Assembly (NCBI RefSeq): GCF_947286155.1
Contig: NZ_CAMYPD010000025.1
Coordinates: 1 to 39,370 of the forward strand
Reading direction: 5' to 3'
Source: an uncultured Tessaracoccus sp.
GTDB taxonomy: Bacteria; Actinomycetota; Actinomycetes; Propionibacteriales; Propionibacteriaceae
DNA: 39,370 nucleotides
Below the pieces are notes generated by a model that worked only from the letters and a program-made list of their open reading frames with translations, had not been told where the DNA came from and did not search any database. How positions within the stretch are numbered: position 1 is the first letter of the stretch; each line of letters opens with the position of its first letter. Shown here one piece after another: positions 16,030-24,218 of this stretch. The translations under genes were made by a program, and so were the position numbers.

Positions 16030-17190
16030 ATGGTGACTGAAAACCCACTTCTTCCGCTTGTCCGCGAAGCACTCCACGGCGTCGAGGATCCCGAAATTCG
16101 TCGTCCCATCACCGATCTGGGCATGGTTGACGAGATCGACGCGACCGACGAGGGTCACGTGTTCGTGCGTGTGCTGCTCACCGTGTCGGGGTGCCCGATG
16201 CGCTCCGAGATCACCCAGCGCGTGCGCGCCGCCGTCGAACCCATCGACGGCGTGACCAGCGTCGATGTCGAACTGGGCGTGATGAACGACGAGCAGCGCG
16301 AGGCCATGCGCCAGATGCTGCGCGGCGGCGAACCCGAGCGCGTCATCCCGTTCGCGCAGCCCGGCAACCTCACGAAGGTGATCGCCGTGTCCTCCGGTAA
16401 GGGCGGCGTGGGCAAGTCGTCGGTGACGGTGAACCTCGCCGTCGCGCTGGCGAAGGCTGGGCGCTCCGTCGGCATCCTCGACGCCGACATCTACGGCCAC
16501 TCCATCCCAGACCTCTTGGGCCTCGGCGACGCCCGCCCCACCGTCGTCGACGACATGATCCTCCCCGTGCCTGCACTCGAGGGGCTGAAGGTCATCTCGA
16601 TGGGCATGCTCAAGCAGTCGCGCGACCAGGTGGTGGCATGGCGCGGCCCCATCCTCGACCGCGCGCTCACGCAGCTCCTCACCGACGTGTTCTGGGGCGA
16701 CCTCGACTACCTCCTCCTCGATCTTCCTCCAGGCACGGGCGACGTCGCGATGAGCCTCGGGCAGAAGATCCCCGGCTCCGAGGTGCTCGTCGTGACCACC
16801 CCGCAGCAGGCTGCGTGGGAGATCGCGGAGCGCGCCGGCACCATGGCGCACATCATGGAGCAGCGGGTGCTGGGTGTGGTCGAGAACATGGCCTACCTCG
16901 AGCATCATTGTTCACATTGTGGCGAGACGGAGCGCCTGGAGCTGTTCGGATCCGGCGGCGGCGCGCTGGTGGCTGAGGCGCTCTCTGAGCGTGTCGGGTA
17001 CCCGGTCGAGGTGCTCGCGCAGGTTCCGTTCGACGAGCAACTCCTCGCCGGCGGCGACCGCGGCACCCCTGTCGTCGACTCTGCCCCCGACCACGCCTCG
17101 GCACAGGCGATCACGAAGTTGGCCGACGATCTGCTCACCCGTAAGCCATCGTTGCTCGGGCAGCGCCTCAACCTGACCCCGCGCCAGTAG
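16030..17190 (+). CDS. mrp: Mrp/ApbC-type Fe-S cluster carrier ATPase
   Basis: 386 aa. An N-terminal MIP18/DUF59 domain (residues 5-85, containing the family Cys55 in SGCPM) precedes a P-loop ATPase with the deviant Walker A GKGGVGKS (123-130), LDADIYGHS, LLLDLPPGTGD, and a C-terminal C294-S-H-C297 pair that binds the bridging Fe-S cluster between subunits. It loads Fe-S clusters onto cytosolic apoproteins. Convergent with tatB, a conserved neighbour; the 222-nt gap between the stops is filled by a repeat cluster. ATG 16030 and GTG 16033 are both possible starts. Confidence 0.95.
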   Translation: MVTENPLLPLVREALHGVEDPEIRRPITDLGMVDEIDATDEGHVFVRVLLTVSGCPMRSEITQRVRAAVEPIDGVTSVDVELGVMNDEQREAMRQMLRGGEPERVIPFAQPGNLTKVIAVSSGKGGVGKSSVTVNLAVALAKAGRSVGILDADIYGHSIPDLLGLGDARPTVVDDMILPVPALEGLKVISMGMLKQSRDQVVAWRGPILDRALTQLLTDVFWGDLDYLLLDLPPGTGDVAMSLGQKIPGSEVLVVTTPQQAAWEIAERAGTMAHIMEQRVLGVVENMAYLEHHCSHCGETERLELFGSGGGALVAEALSERVGYPVEVLAQVPFDEQLLAGGDRGTPVVDSAPDHASAQAITKLADDLLTRKPSLLGQRLNLTPRQ

Positions 17191-17203
17191 CCGCCCGCCC
17201 ACT

Positions 17204-17397
17204 CCGGTGGTTGAGTAGCCGCCCACCCCGGTGGTTGAGTAGCCCGCACAGCGGGCGTATCGAAACCCCGTCACCGCGTCTCGATACGGGCCTCCGGCCC
17301 TACTCGACGGTCAGGGGTGGGCGCAGGCCGCTACTCGACGGTCGGAGGGTGGGCGCCGCCTACTCGACGGTCAGGGTGCACCACCTACTCGACGGTC
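17204..17397. repeat. Intergenic cluster of GGTTGAGTAG / CTACTCGACGG units
   Basis: Two copies of CCGGTGGTTGAGTAGCC (17204-17220, 17228-17244); the second runs into a small hairpin CCCGC-ACA-GCGGG and TATCGAAACC. Facing it is an inverted unit, TCTCGATACG, hairpin GGGCC-TCC-GGCCC, CTACTCGACGGTC. Three further CTACTCGACGGTC copies follow; the four begin at 17300, 17331, 17360 and 17385. From memory this matches the abundant actinobacterial intergenic palindrome family of the GGTTGAGTAG...CGTATCGAAACC type. It fills the gap between the convergent mrp and tatB genes and may terminate transcription from both sides. Confidence 0.88.
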
Positions 17398-17412
17398 GGG
17401 GGCGGCAGAGGC

Positions 17413-17835
17413 CTACGTCGCCTCGTCGTCGAAGGGAGGGGCCTCCCAGGTGGCGGCCGGCGCGTCGGCACTGGAGCTCACTGCGGCATGCGCCGCCTCC
17501 TTGGCCCCATCGACCTCACTCTCCACCTTCTGCGTGGCTTCTTCCAGCTGCTGGCGCATCTCCTCGATTTCGCGCTTGGCTTCCTCGATGGCGGCGACCT
17601 CTTGGCTGAGGTGCTTCTTCACAAACGCTTTGGGGTTCAGGTCGGCGAGTTCGAGATCAGCGTACTCGGGGCCAAGCTGGTCGCGCAGCGTGTTCTGCGT
17701 GTTATTCGCGATGCCTCGCAGATAGACGTAGACACGAGCCGCCTTCCGTGAAAACTGCGGAAGTTTCTCGGGCCCGAACAGCAGCACGGCAAGCACGAGG
17801 ATCAAGACGAGTTCGACCGCATCAATCCCAAACAT
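17413..17835 (-). CDS. tatB: Sec-independent protein translocase subunit TatB
   Basis: 140 aa. N-terminal transmembrane helix (about 4-21), then the hinge FGPEKLP and an amphipathic helix, the standard TatA/B layout; the length, acidic tail and position next to sigE and mrp favour TatB. It binds twin-arginine precursors with TatC. The middle (about 65-110) is a charged coiled coil. The ATG has no ribosome site but a TAGCAT box 7 nt upstream, so it can be transcribed apart from the sigE operon. The coding part ends against the repeat cluster. Confidence 0.93.
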   Translation of the reverse strand: MFGIDAVELVLILVLAVLLFGPEKLPQFSRKAARVYVYLRGIANNTQNTLRDQLGPEYADLELADLNPKAFVKKHLSQEVAAIEEAKREIEEMRQQLEEATQKVESEVDGAKEAAHAAVSSSADAPAATWEAPPFDDEAT

Positions 17836-17842
17836 GAACGAA

Positions 17843-17848
17843 ATGCTA
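17843..17848 (-). promoter_or_regulatory. -10 box for leaderless tatB
   Basis: TAGCAT on the minus strand, 7-nt spacer, then the tatB ATG. It lies within the 18-nt gap after the anti-sigma stop, so tatB probably has its own start inside the operon. Confidence 0.5.
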
Positions 17849-17853
17849 CCGAA

Positions 17854-19284
17854 TCAGCCGAGGCCTGTGAGTCGGCCCAAGCCTGCGACGAGCCGCGCAC
17901 CAACCCCGCGGTCGTAGGGCGCACGGTCAGGTAACTCCTCGACGGCCTCCACGAGCAGCTTCTGGCTGCCGTTCGTCGTGACCGACACCACGCCACGCCC
18001 CGCCTGCCACGCAGTCACCGAAGGGAGCCCCGTCGCGGCTGCTGCGCTCACAGCTTCACCCTCGGCCAGCTTCCCCTCCATCCAACGCACGCTCAGCGTC
18101 TGGAACCCGTTCGAGTACACCAGGCTCATCGCCTGCTCGCCTTGCGTGTTTGTCGACGAGTACGCCACCAGCGGCAACCCGGCGAGCTCATAAGGGCAGG
18201 TCTTCAGCCCGACGCACCACCCGCGCGCACCGCTCGCCGTGGCCTTCGACAGCGACACCGTACGCGGAGCGTCCTCGGACAGCGCAATTTCACCCACTCG
18301 CACTTCTCCGTAGCCAAAGACGATGGTCGGCTGCTCGGATGCCCCAAACCGTTCGCTGCGCAACGTGATGCCGGTGGCGATGTCGAGCCACCAGCGGGCG
18401 ACGACGGCGTCGTCGCGGCGTGCTTCGAGCTCCATCGCCGGGCGCCCGGCGAGCTGCACCGTAGACGGGTAGACGTAGAAGTCCCAGCTGTCGGGGGCTT
18501 CGATGACGCCTTCGAGGTAGTCGGGCGCGAAGTTCGACGAGAATCGGTTGCCGTCGCGGTCAAACACCACCAGTTCAGAGCCCTGCCCAGCCACGTGGGT
18601 GACGGCCACATTGCCGCGCACGTATCCACCATCGTCGGTCGCAACGTACACCTCCTGCACACCGCCCAGCCCGACGTACGACGTCGCTCCCCGCGAGAGC
18701 ATGGAGTCGGCTGCGGTTCGTGAGATGGGAAGGGCCGGCGCGGACGGGATGCCGTACACCTCGGCGTGCTGCACGACGGGGAACTGCGCGCCCTTGTCTT
18801 GGGCAAGGAGCAACGCGCCCACGGATTCCTGCACGTTCACGGCTGTGATCTGCTGCGCGAACTGCTCGCGCGCTACGTCGACGGTGTCGTCCAGCCGGCG
18901 CGGACCAGGGGCCAACATCACCGCCAGGACAGCCACGCCCATCGCGAAGGTGAGCACCGCTGCAGAGCCCTGCAGCACGAATCGCTTCCTCCTTCGCCGT
19001 TTCGAGGGTAGCGTCGACGGCCCGTCGCTCCCCCAATAAATAGGCACGTCGGAATCATCACCGGCGATGGCCTCGAGTCGATCAGCCAGCGACGCGGGGG
19101 CATCGACGTCGACACTGCGCGAATTGGACAGCGCCGAGCGCAGCTCCCGGATCTCCGCGGTTTCTTTACGACACCCAGTGCATCCGGCCAGATGAACCGC
19201 GACCTCGTCCCATCGTCTAGGCGTCAGTGTCTCGTCGACGAAGCTCGACAGATCGTCGTGAAATCTCCCACAGCCATGCGACAC
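17854..19284 (-). CDS. Anti-sigma factor, ZAS domain fused to an RseB-like extracytoplasmic domain
   Basis: About 476 aa. The N-terminus (1-60) is a zinc-binding anti-sigma domain with H31xxxC35xxC38; a transmembrane helix spans about 103-125; the remaining 350 residues lie outside and resemble the MucB/RseB lipoprotein-like sensor (repeated beta strands such as DSWDFYVYPSTVQLAGRPAMELEARRDD). It should hold SigE at the membrane and sense envelope stress. GTG 19284, one nucleotide after the sigE stop, is preferred; ATG 19329 would overlap sigE by 44 nt. In mycobacteria RseA is short and followed by htrA; here htrA is absent and an RseB-like domain is fused on. Confidence 0.85.
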   Translation of the reverse strand: MSHGCGRFHDDLSSFVDETLTPRRWDEVAVHLAGCTGCRKETAEIRELRSALSNSRSVDVDAPASLADRLEAIAGDDSDVPIYWGSDGPSTLPSKRRRRKRFVLQGSAAVLTFAMGVAVLAVMLAPGPRRLDDTVDVAREQFAQQITAVNVQESVGALLLAQDKGAQFPVVQHAEVYGIPSAPALPISRTAADSMLSRGATSYVGLGGVQEVYVATDDGGYVRGNVAVTHVAGQGSELVVFDRDGNRFSSNFAPDYLEGVIEAPDSWDFYVYPSTVQLAGRPAMELEARRDDAVVARWWLDIATGITLRSERFGASEQPTIVFGYGEVRVGEIALSEDAPRTVSLSKATASGARGWCVGLKTCPYELAGLPLVAYSSTNTQGEQAMSLVYSNGFQTLSVRWMEGKLAEGEAVSAAAATGLPSVTAWQAGRGVVSVTTNGSQKLLVEAVEELPDRAPYDRGVGARLVAGLGRLTGLG

Positions 19285-19285
19285 G

Positions 19286-19846
19286 TCAGGCAACCCCGAG
19301 GAACCGCGAACGTCCCTCGGCAGGTGCACGATGCTTCAGCGCCTTCCGGAGCTGTGAGCGGCCGCGGGCAATGCGGCTGCGAACCGTACCGAGCTTGACG
19401 TCCAAGACTTGGGCGATCTCTTCGTAGCTCAGGCCCTCGACGTCGCACAGCACGACGGCTACGCGATATTCAGGCTTCAACGCGGCGAGCGCGGCGGCGA
19501 CGTCGGCGTCGAATTGGCCGTCGAGGTGCACGTTCTCTGGGGCTTCGCTGAGCCCCCAGATCTGCTCCGGTGCGGTGGACAGCGAATCCATGCGGATTTT
19601 CTGACGACGACGGGCCTGGTCGAGGAACAGGTTCGTGGTGATGCGATGCAACCAGCCAGACAGCGTGCCCGGTTTGAAGGTATGAATCGACTTGAACACG
19701 CGCACGAACACCTCTTGCGTGAGGTCTTCGGCGTCGTGAGGGTTACCAGTGAGACGAAGCGCGTAGCGGTAGACTTGTGCGGAGTGATCGCGCACGAGCT
19801 CTTGCCACGTCGGCGCGACCCATTCGGCCGTCGCAGCGTCGTTCAT
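19286..19846 (-). CDS. sigE: ECF sigma factor, SigE type
   Basis: 186 aa from ATG 19846, which has GGAG 6 nt upstream. Region 2 (YALRLTGNPHDAEDLTQEVFVRVFK) and region 4 (RVAVVLCDVEGLSYEEIAQVLDVKLGTVRSRIARGRSQLRKAL) are clear. It directs RNA polymerase to envelope-stress promoters and is controlled by the anti-sigma protein encoded next. In-frame ATGs at 19858 and 19900 exist; the latter lies 6 nt after the -10 of a SigE-type promoter and would give a longer leaderless product of 204 aa. The order sigE, anti-sigma, tatB, mrp is conserved among actinobacteria. Confidence 0.93.
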   Translation of the reverse strand: MNDAATAEWVAPTWQELVRDHSAQVYRYALRLTGNPHDAEDLTQEVFVRVFKSIHTFKPGTLSGWLHRITTNLFLDQARRRQKIRMDSLSTAPEQIWGLSEAPENVHLDGQFDADVAAALAALKPEYRVAVVLCDVEGLSYEEIAQVLDVKLGTVRSRIARGRSQLRKALKHRAPAEGRSRFLGVA

Positions 19847-19906
19847 CTGGTGCTCCATGTCTTCTACTTCACCACGGTTTCCTGTGAGGAACCTGTGCAT
19901 CAACTA

Positions 19907-19933
19907 CAACGAACCAATGAATGGGTTTGTTCC
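19907..19933 (-). promoter_or_regulatory. SigE-type autoregulatory promoter
   Basis: On the minus strand GGAAC (19929-19933, within GGGAACA) is followed after 17 nt by CGTTG (19907-19911), matching the GGAAC...CGTT pattern of mycobacterial SigE/SigH-class promoters. It lies just upstream of sigE and partly inside the gap after dapA, which fits positive autoregulation. Confidence 0.6.
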
Positions 19934-19938
19934 CACGC

Positions 19939-20847
19939 TCACGCGTCAACGCGTTCGAACGCGAAATGTGCGTCGAGTACCCGCAGGAAGCCTTGCAGTT
20001 GCTCGTCGGTGACATCCCCCATGGGCGGACGGCACGGGCCGACGTGGATGCCGCGCGCATTGAGCGCGGCCTTCACCATCATCACACCTTGGGACGCGAA
20101 TACGCCGGTGAACGCAGGCAACGCGAAGCGGTTGAGTTCCGTTGCTTCTCGCACTTTGCCAGCCAGGAACGCCTCGGTGATCTGGCGGGCAATCTTCGCT
20201 GTGAAGTGCGTCGACGTGCCCACCACGCCCACACCACCCACAGCCAGCAGCGGCAGCAGCATGGCGTCGTCGCCGGCGTAGTACTGCAGGTTTGTCTGCG
20301 ACATCACCACAGAGCTCGACGCGATAGCGCCCTTGGCGTCTTTCACCGCGACGATGCGGGGATGTTCGGCGAGTCGGATCAGCATGTCTTCCGGGATGGG
20401 CAAGCCCGAGCGGTGCGGAATGTCGTAGAGCATGCACGGCAGATCGGTCGCGTCCGCGACGGTTCTGAAGTGCTGCTCAAGCTGGGCTGCTGGCGGGCGG
20501 GAGTAGTACGGAGTCACGACGAGCACCCCGTCGGCGCCCTGCTCAGCGGCCTCCTCGGCGCGCCCAATCGTGTGGTGGGTGTCGTTGGTGCCGATGCCTG
20601 CGACGATGCTCGCCCTATCCCCCACAGCTTCGACGACGGCCGCCAGCAGGTCGCGCTTCTCGGCGTCGGTAGTGGTGGGTGACTCACCCGTCGTACCGTT
20701 GATGACAAGTCCGTCGTTGCCGAGGTCATCGACGAGGTGCTTCGCAAGCGTGACGGCCGCATCGAGGTCCAGTGAGAGATCATCACGGAACGGCGTGACC
20801 ATGGCCGTCATGATCCGCCCGAAAATCGGCTCGAGCTGTTCGGTCAT
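19939..20847 (-). CDS. dapA: 4-hydroxy-tetrahydrodipicolinate synthase
   Basis: 302 aa. Condenses pyruvate with aspartate semialdehyde, the first dedicated step to diaminopimelate and lysine. The (beta/alpha)8 signatures are present: GTTGES (51-56), the YY pair (114-115), Y141 in YDIPHRSG, and the Schiff-base K169 in VAVKDAKG. GGAGG lies before the ATG and a TAGAAT box upstream. It is not with dapB here, but the window also carries dapC, dapD and dapE. Its stop is 93 nt upstream of the sigE start, same strand, so read-through into sigE is possible. Confidence 0.95.
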   Translation of the reverse strand: MTEQLEPIFGRIMTAMVTPFRDDLSLDLDAAVTLAKHLVDDLGNDGLVINGTTGESPTTTDAEKRDLLAAVVEAVGDRASIVAGIGTNDTHHTIGRAEEAAEQGADGVLVVTPYYSRPPAAQLEQHFRTVADATDLPCMLYDIPHRSGLPIPEDMLIRLAEHPRIVAVKDAKGAIASSSVVMSQTNLQYYAGDDAMLLPLLAVGGVGVVGTSTHFTAKIARQITEAFLAGKVREATELNRFALPAFTGVFASQGVMMVKAALNARGIHVGPCRPPMGDVTDEQLQGFLRVLDAHFAFERVDA

Positions 20848-20877
20848 CGGTTCCTCCCTGGGGTGGACGTGCCTGTC

Positions 20878-20883
20878 ATTCTA
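20878..20883 (-). promoter_or_regulatory. -10 box for dapA
   Basis: TAGAAT on the minus strand, 30 nt upstream of the dapA start, which carries its own GGAGG ribosome site: a normal leadered arrangement. Confidence 0.5.
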
Positions 20884-20914
20884 GTGCGTACGCGCATTCA
20901 GGTGGCGAGACGAC

Positions 20915-20920
20915 TACGAT
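20915..20920 (+). promoter_or_regulatory. -10 box for leaderless O-methyltransferase gene
   Basis: TACGAT, a 7-nt spacer, then GTG 20928, with no ribosome binding site. Confidence 0.55.
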
Positions 20921-20927
20921 TGGCTGC

Positions 20928-21578
20928 GTGACTACTCCAACGCAACTGAGCGCGCCCACCACCGCGACGTGGGACTGGGCCGAAGACTACGTATCCCCAT
21001 CGGATGCCGTCCGCGCGGCACGCGACGAGGCCATCGTGAACGGACGGGTTCCCGTCAGCACCGGCGTAGTCGCCACGCTCGCTACCATCACGAAGGCGAT
21101 GGGCGCGACGAACGTCGTCGAGGTAGGCACGCAGCACGGCGCCTCCGGCATGGCGTTCCTCGAGGCAATGGGCACGGACGGCGTACTCACCTCGATCGAT
21201 GCCGAGACGGAAAACCAGCTCGATGCCCGCAAGGTCTTCACCGATGCAGGCGTCCAGAATTCGAGATTCCGCCTCATCGCTGGCTCCCCCATCGACGTGT
21301 TGCCGAAGCTGCGCGATGGCGCCTACGACATCGCGTTCATCAACGGCGACAAGCTCGAGTACGTCGAATATATCGCGGCCGCCGGAAGGCTCCTGCGCCC
21401 TGGCGGGCTGCTCATCGTGCACGACGTGCTGTGGTTCAACCGGGTGCCCAACGCCGACGACGAGTCGGACGAGACGATCATCATCCGTGAAGCGCTCGAG
21501 GCCATCAACCTCTCCGAGGAGTACACGCAGGCGGTGCTTCCAGTCGGTAACGGCTTGCTGCTCGCCAGCAAGAACTAG
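20928..21578 (+). CDS. SAM-dependent O-methyltransferase
   Basis: 216 aa, cytosolic. Class I Rossmann methyltransferase of the caffeoyl-CoA/catechol O-methyltransferase group: motif I is VVEVGTQHGASGMAFL, then LTSIDAETENQ, and the metal-binding type segments DIAFINGDKLEYVEYI and GGLLIVHDVLWFNRV. It corresponds to the methyltransferase gene next to sigE in mycobacteria (Rv1220c by memory). The physiological acceptor is unknown. Convergent with glgC, sharing a terminator hairpin. Confidence 0.88.
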   Translation: MTTPTQLSAPTTATWDWAEDYVSPSDAVRAARDEAIVNGRVPVSTGVVATLATITKAMGATNVVEVGTQHGASGMAFLEAMGTDGVLTSIDAETENQLDARKVFTDAGVQNSRFRLIAGSPIDVLPKLRDGAYDIAFINGDKLEYVEYIAAAGRLLRPGGLLIVHDVLWFNRVPNADDESDETIIIREALEAINLSEEYTQAVLPVGNGLLLASKN

Positions 21579-21586
21579 CGGACCTG

Positions 21587-21610
21587 GCCCTCGCCACACC
21601 GGGCGAGGGC
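21587..21610. terminator. Bidirectional terminator hairpin
   Basis: GCCCTCGCC (21587-21595), 6-nt loop, GGCGAGGGC (21602-21610). It lies between the convergent stops of the methyltransferase gene and glgC; no T run follows on either side, as is common in actinobacteria. Confidence 0.7.
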
Positions 21611-21619
21611 TACCACAGC

Positions 21620-22846
21620 TCAGTCGCGCGGAACGACCATGCCCTTCTCGACGACGACGACGCCGCCCGCAGACACGTTCAACCCACGAGCGCGGTCGTG
21701 CTCGTGATCGACGCCGATCTGCACCCCGTCGGGCACCACAACGTTCTTATCCAGAATCGCGCGCCGAACGACGGCATTCTTGCCGATGCGCACCTTGTCC
21801 ATGAGCACCGAGTCGGACACCTGCGCCCACTTATCGACGTGCACGTGCGGGCTCAGCACTGAGCGGTCGATCTCGCCGCCGGAGATGATGCAGCCCGAGG
21901 TGACGATGGAATCCTCTGCGCGCCCTCGGATGACGAACTTGGCGCCGGGGGCCTGCACCTGCGACGTCCAGATGGGCCACTCGGAGTTGTAGAGGTTGAA
22001 CTCCGGGTCGACGGAGACGAGGTCCATGTGCGCCTCGTGGAACGCGTCGATGGTGCCCACGTCGCGCCAGTAGTCCTGGTCTTTCTCTGTCGATCCTGGG
22101 ACGACGTTGGCTTTGAAGTCGTACACCTGCGATTCACCCTGTTCGGTGAACGCCGGGATGATGTCGCCGCCCATGTCATGCCGCGAGGTGGGGTTTTCGG
22201 CGTCGGCGCGCAGCATTTCAGTGAGCTGCTTGGCGCTGAACACGTAGTTACCCATCGACGCGAACGACTCGTCGGGGGAATCCGGCAGGCCGGGCGGGTC
22301 GGCTGGCTTCTCCAGGAACTGGCGGATCTTGCCGTCGGCGCCAGCGTCGATGATGCCGAAGGCGCTCGCCTCCCGACGGGGCACGCGGATGCCTGCGACG
22401 GTGGCGCTCAGCCCGGAATCGATGTGGGCGTCCACCATCTGCTTGATGTCCATGCGGTAGATGTTGTCGGCACCGAACACCACCACATAGTCGGGTTCGG
22501 CGTCGCTAATGAGGTTCAGCGACTGGAAGATGGCGTCGGCGCTGCCCTGGTACCAGCGCGGCCCCAGCCGCTGCTGCGCGGGAACCGGGGCGACGTAGTT
22601 GCCAAGCATCGTCGAGAACCGCCACGTCATCGAGATGTGTCGGTCGAGTGAGTGCGATTTGTACTGGGTGAGCACCGCGATCTGGCGCAGCTCCGAGTTG
22701 GCGAGGTTCGACAAGACGAAGTCGATCAGTCGGTAGGTGCCGCCGAACGGCACTGCCGGTTTCGCGCGATCCGACGTCAGTGGCATCAGACGCTTTCCTT
22801 CGCCACCCGCGAGGACGATAGACAGAATCTTCGAGCGTGTCACCAT
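21620..22846 (-). CDS. glgC: Glucose-1-phosphate adenylyltransferase
   Basis: 408 aa. Makes ADP-glucose from glucose-1-phosphate and ATP for glycogen and maltose-1-phosphate synthesis. The nucleotide-binding LAGGEGKRLMPLTSDRAKPAVPFGG is at the N-terminus, with SADAIFQSL and FGADNIYRMD downstream; the C-terminal third is a left-handed beta helix (repeated VDKWAQVSDSVLMDKVRIGKNA). Divergent from glgA, its pathway partner. A TAAGTT box is 7 nt before the ATG, so the transcript is probably leaderless. Confidence 0.96.
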   Translation of the reverse strand: MVTRSKILSIVLAGGEGKRLMPLTSDRAKPAVPFGGTYRLIDFVLSNLANSELRQIAVLTQYKSHSLDRHISMTWRFSTMLGNYVAPVPAQQRLGPRWYQGSADAIFQSLNLISDAEPDYVVVFGADNIYRMDIKQMVDAHIDSGLSATVAGIRVPRREASAFGIIDAGADGKIRQFLEKPADPPGLPDSPDESFASMGNYVFSAKQLTEMLRADAENPTSRHDMGGDIIPAFTEQGESQVYDFKANVVPGSTEKDQDYWRDVGTIDAFHEAHMDLVSVDPEFNLYNSEWPIWTSQVQAPGAKFVIRGRAEDSIVTSGCIISGGEIDRSVLSPHVHVDKWAQVSDSVLMDKVRIGKNAVVRRAILDKNVVVPDGVQIGVDHEHDRARGLNVSAGGVVVVEKGMVVPRD

Positions 22847-22853
22847 GACAACG

Positions 22854-22859
22854 AACTTA
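22854..22859 (-). promoter_or_regulatory. -10 box for leaderless glgC
   Basis: TAAGTT on the minus strand, 7-nt spacer, then the glgC ATG at 22846. Confidence 0.55.
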
Positions 22860-22963
22860 TTGCATCCGCGCTCGTTTTTTCACGTTTTCCGAAATTGCGC
22901 GCATTTCGAGCCTGACTCGCTGCTTCGCCAACATTTGTGCCCCAAATCTGGGACGATGCACTC

Positions 22964-24154
22964 ATGACATTCAAGCTGTCCCTGTTGACCCGTGAGTACC
23001 CCCCGTCCATCTACGGAGGCGCTGGGGTGCACGTCGCGCAACTCGTTCCGCAACTGCGTAAGCTCATCGACGTCGATGTGCACTGCATGGGCGAGCCTCG
23101 CGACGGAGCCACCGCGCACGCAGAAACGTTCCCCGACGGCGCCAACGCGGCCCTGCGCGTGCTCGGTGCTGATCTCTCGATGGTCGCCGCACTCGCCCCG
23201 GATACGCAGATTCTGCACTCGCACACCTGGTACGCCAACATGGCGGGCCACATCGGCGGGCTCATGCTCGACGTTCCGCACGTTGTCACCTCGCACTCGC
23301 TCGAGCCCCACCGGCCGTGGAAGGCCGAGCAGCTGGGCGGCGGCTACCGCGTGTCCAGCTGGGCCGAGCGCACCGCCTACGAAGCCGCCGACGCCGTGAT
23401 TTCCGTCTCCGAGGGGATGCGCCGCGACGTGCTCGAGAGCTACCCGGAACTGGACCCGTCGAAAACTTTTGTGGTGAAAAACGGCATCGACACCGACGAG
23501 TTCCGCCCGGATACGGGGACGGATGTCGTCGGGAGCCTCGGGATCGACCTCGACAAGCCGTACGTAGCGTTCGTCGGGCGCATCACCCGCCAGAAGGGTC
23601 TCGTGCATCTGGTGCGGGCGGCACAGGAGTTCGACGAGGACGTCCAGCTCGTGCTGCTCGCAGGCGCACCCGATACCCCCGAGATTGCTGCCGAGTTCCA
23701 GCAGGCCTTCGACGAGTTGCAGCGCCAGCGGTCAGCGAAGGTGCTGTGGGTGCAGGAGATGCTGCCGCGCGCATCGGTGCGCCAGGTGCTCACCCACGCG
23801 ACGGTGTTCGCCTGCCCGTCGGTGTATGAGCCGCTTGGCATTGTCAACCTCGAGGCGATGGCTTGCGAGACGCCCGTCGTCGCATCCGCCGTCGGCGGCA
23901 TTCCTGAGGTGGTGAACGACGGGGAGACCGGCTTGCTCGTGCCCTACGATCCGGCGCGAGGCGACGACCCAGCGTTCGTGCAGGCGTTCGAGCAGGATTT
24001 CGCGGTCAAAGTGAACGAGTTGGTGCGCGACGCCTCACGCGCGCAGGCCTTCGGCAAGGCGGGGCGCCAACGCTGCATCGACGAGTTCTCCTGGGCGACG
24101 ATCGCCCGGCAAACCGTCGACGTGTATCGCCAGGCCATGGAGCGGCACGGCTGA
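22964..24154 (+). CDS. glgA: GT4 glycosyltransferase, GlgA/GlgM type
   Basis: 396 aa, shorter than GT5 glycogen synthases and of the GT4 type. N-terminal LTREYPPSIYGGAGVHVAQL binds the donor; the C-terminal domain has FVGRITRQKGLVHLV, CPSVYEPLGIVNLEAMACETPVVASAVGG, the E-x7-E retaining-GT signature. In mycobacteria this type (GlgM) makes maltose-1-phosphate from ADP-glucose; whether the product here is that or glycogen cannot be read from sequence. The pairing with glgC supports ADP-glucose as donor. ATG 22964 is chosen since the protein begins with the conserved first strand; an upstream in-frame ATG would add nine residues. Confidence 0.93.
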   Translation: MTFKLSLLTREYPPSIYGGAGVHVAQLVPQLRKLIDVDVHCMGEPRDGATAHAETFPDGANAALRVLGADLSMVAALAPDTQILHSHTWYANMAGHIGGLMLDVPHVVTSHSLEPHRPWKAEQLGGGYRVSSWAERTAYEAADAVISVSEGMRRDVLESYPELDPSKTFVVKNGIDTDEFRPDTGTDVVGSLGIDLDKPYVAFVGRITRQKGLVHLVRAAQEFDEDVQLVLLAGAPDTPEIAAEFQQAFDELQRQRSAKVLWVQEMLPRASVRQVLTHATVFACPSVYEPLGIVNLEAMACETPVVASAVGGIPEVVNDGETGLLVPYDPARGDDPAFVQAFEQDFAVKVNELVRDASRAQAFGKAGRQRCIDEFSWATIARQTVDVYRQAMERHG

Positions 24155-24167
24155 CCTGAGACGCAAC

Positions 24168-24199
24168 GACGCCCGGCGAAATGCTCTGCGCCGGGCGTC
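24168..24199. terminator. Bidirectional terminator hairpin between glgA and DUF3117 gene
   Basis: GACGCCCGGCG (24168-24178), 10-nt loop, CGCCGGGCGTC (24189-24199): a perfect 11-bp GC-rich stem between two convergent genes. No strong U tract. Confidence 0.8.
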
Positions 24200-24218
24200 A
24201 ATTAGGTGGCGTGATTCG

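Noticed and set aside
17204..17397. CRISPR-like array
   Set aside because: Repeat units are only 13-17 nt, the spacers are 12-18 nt and similar to each other, units occur in both orientations, and no cas genes are present.
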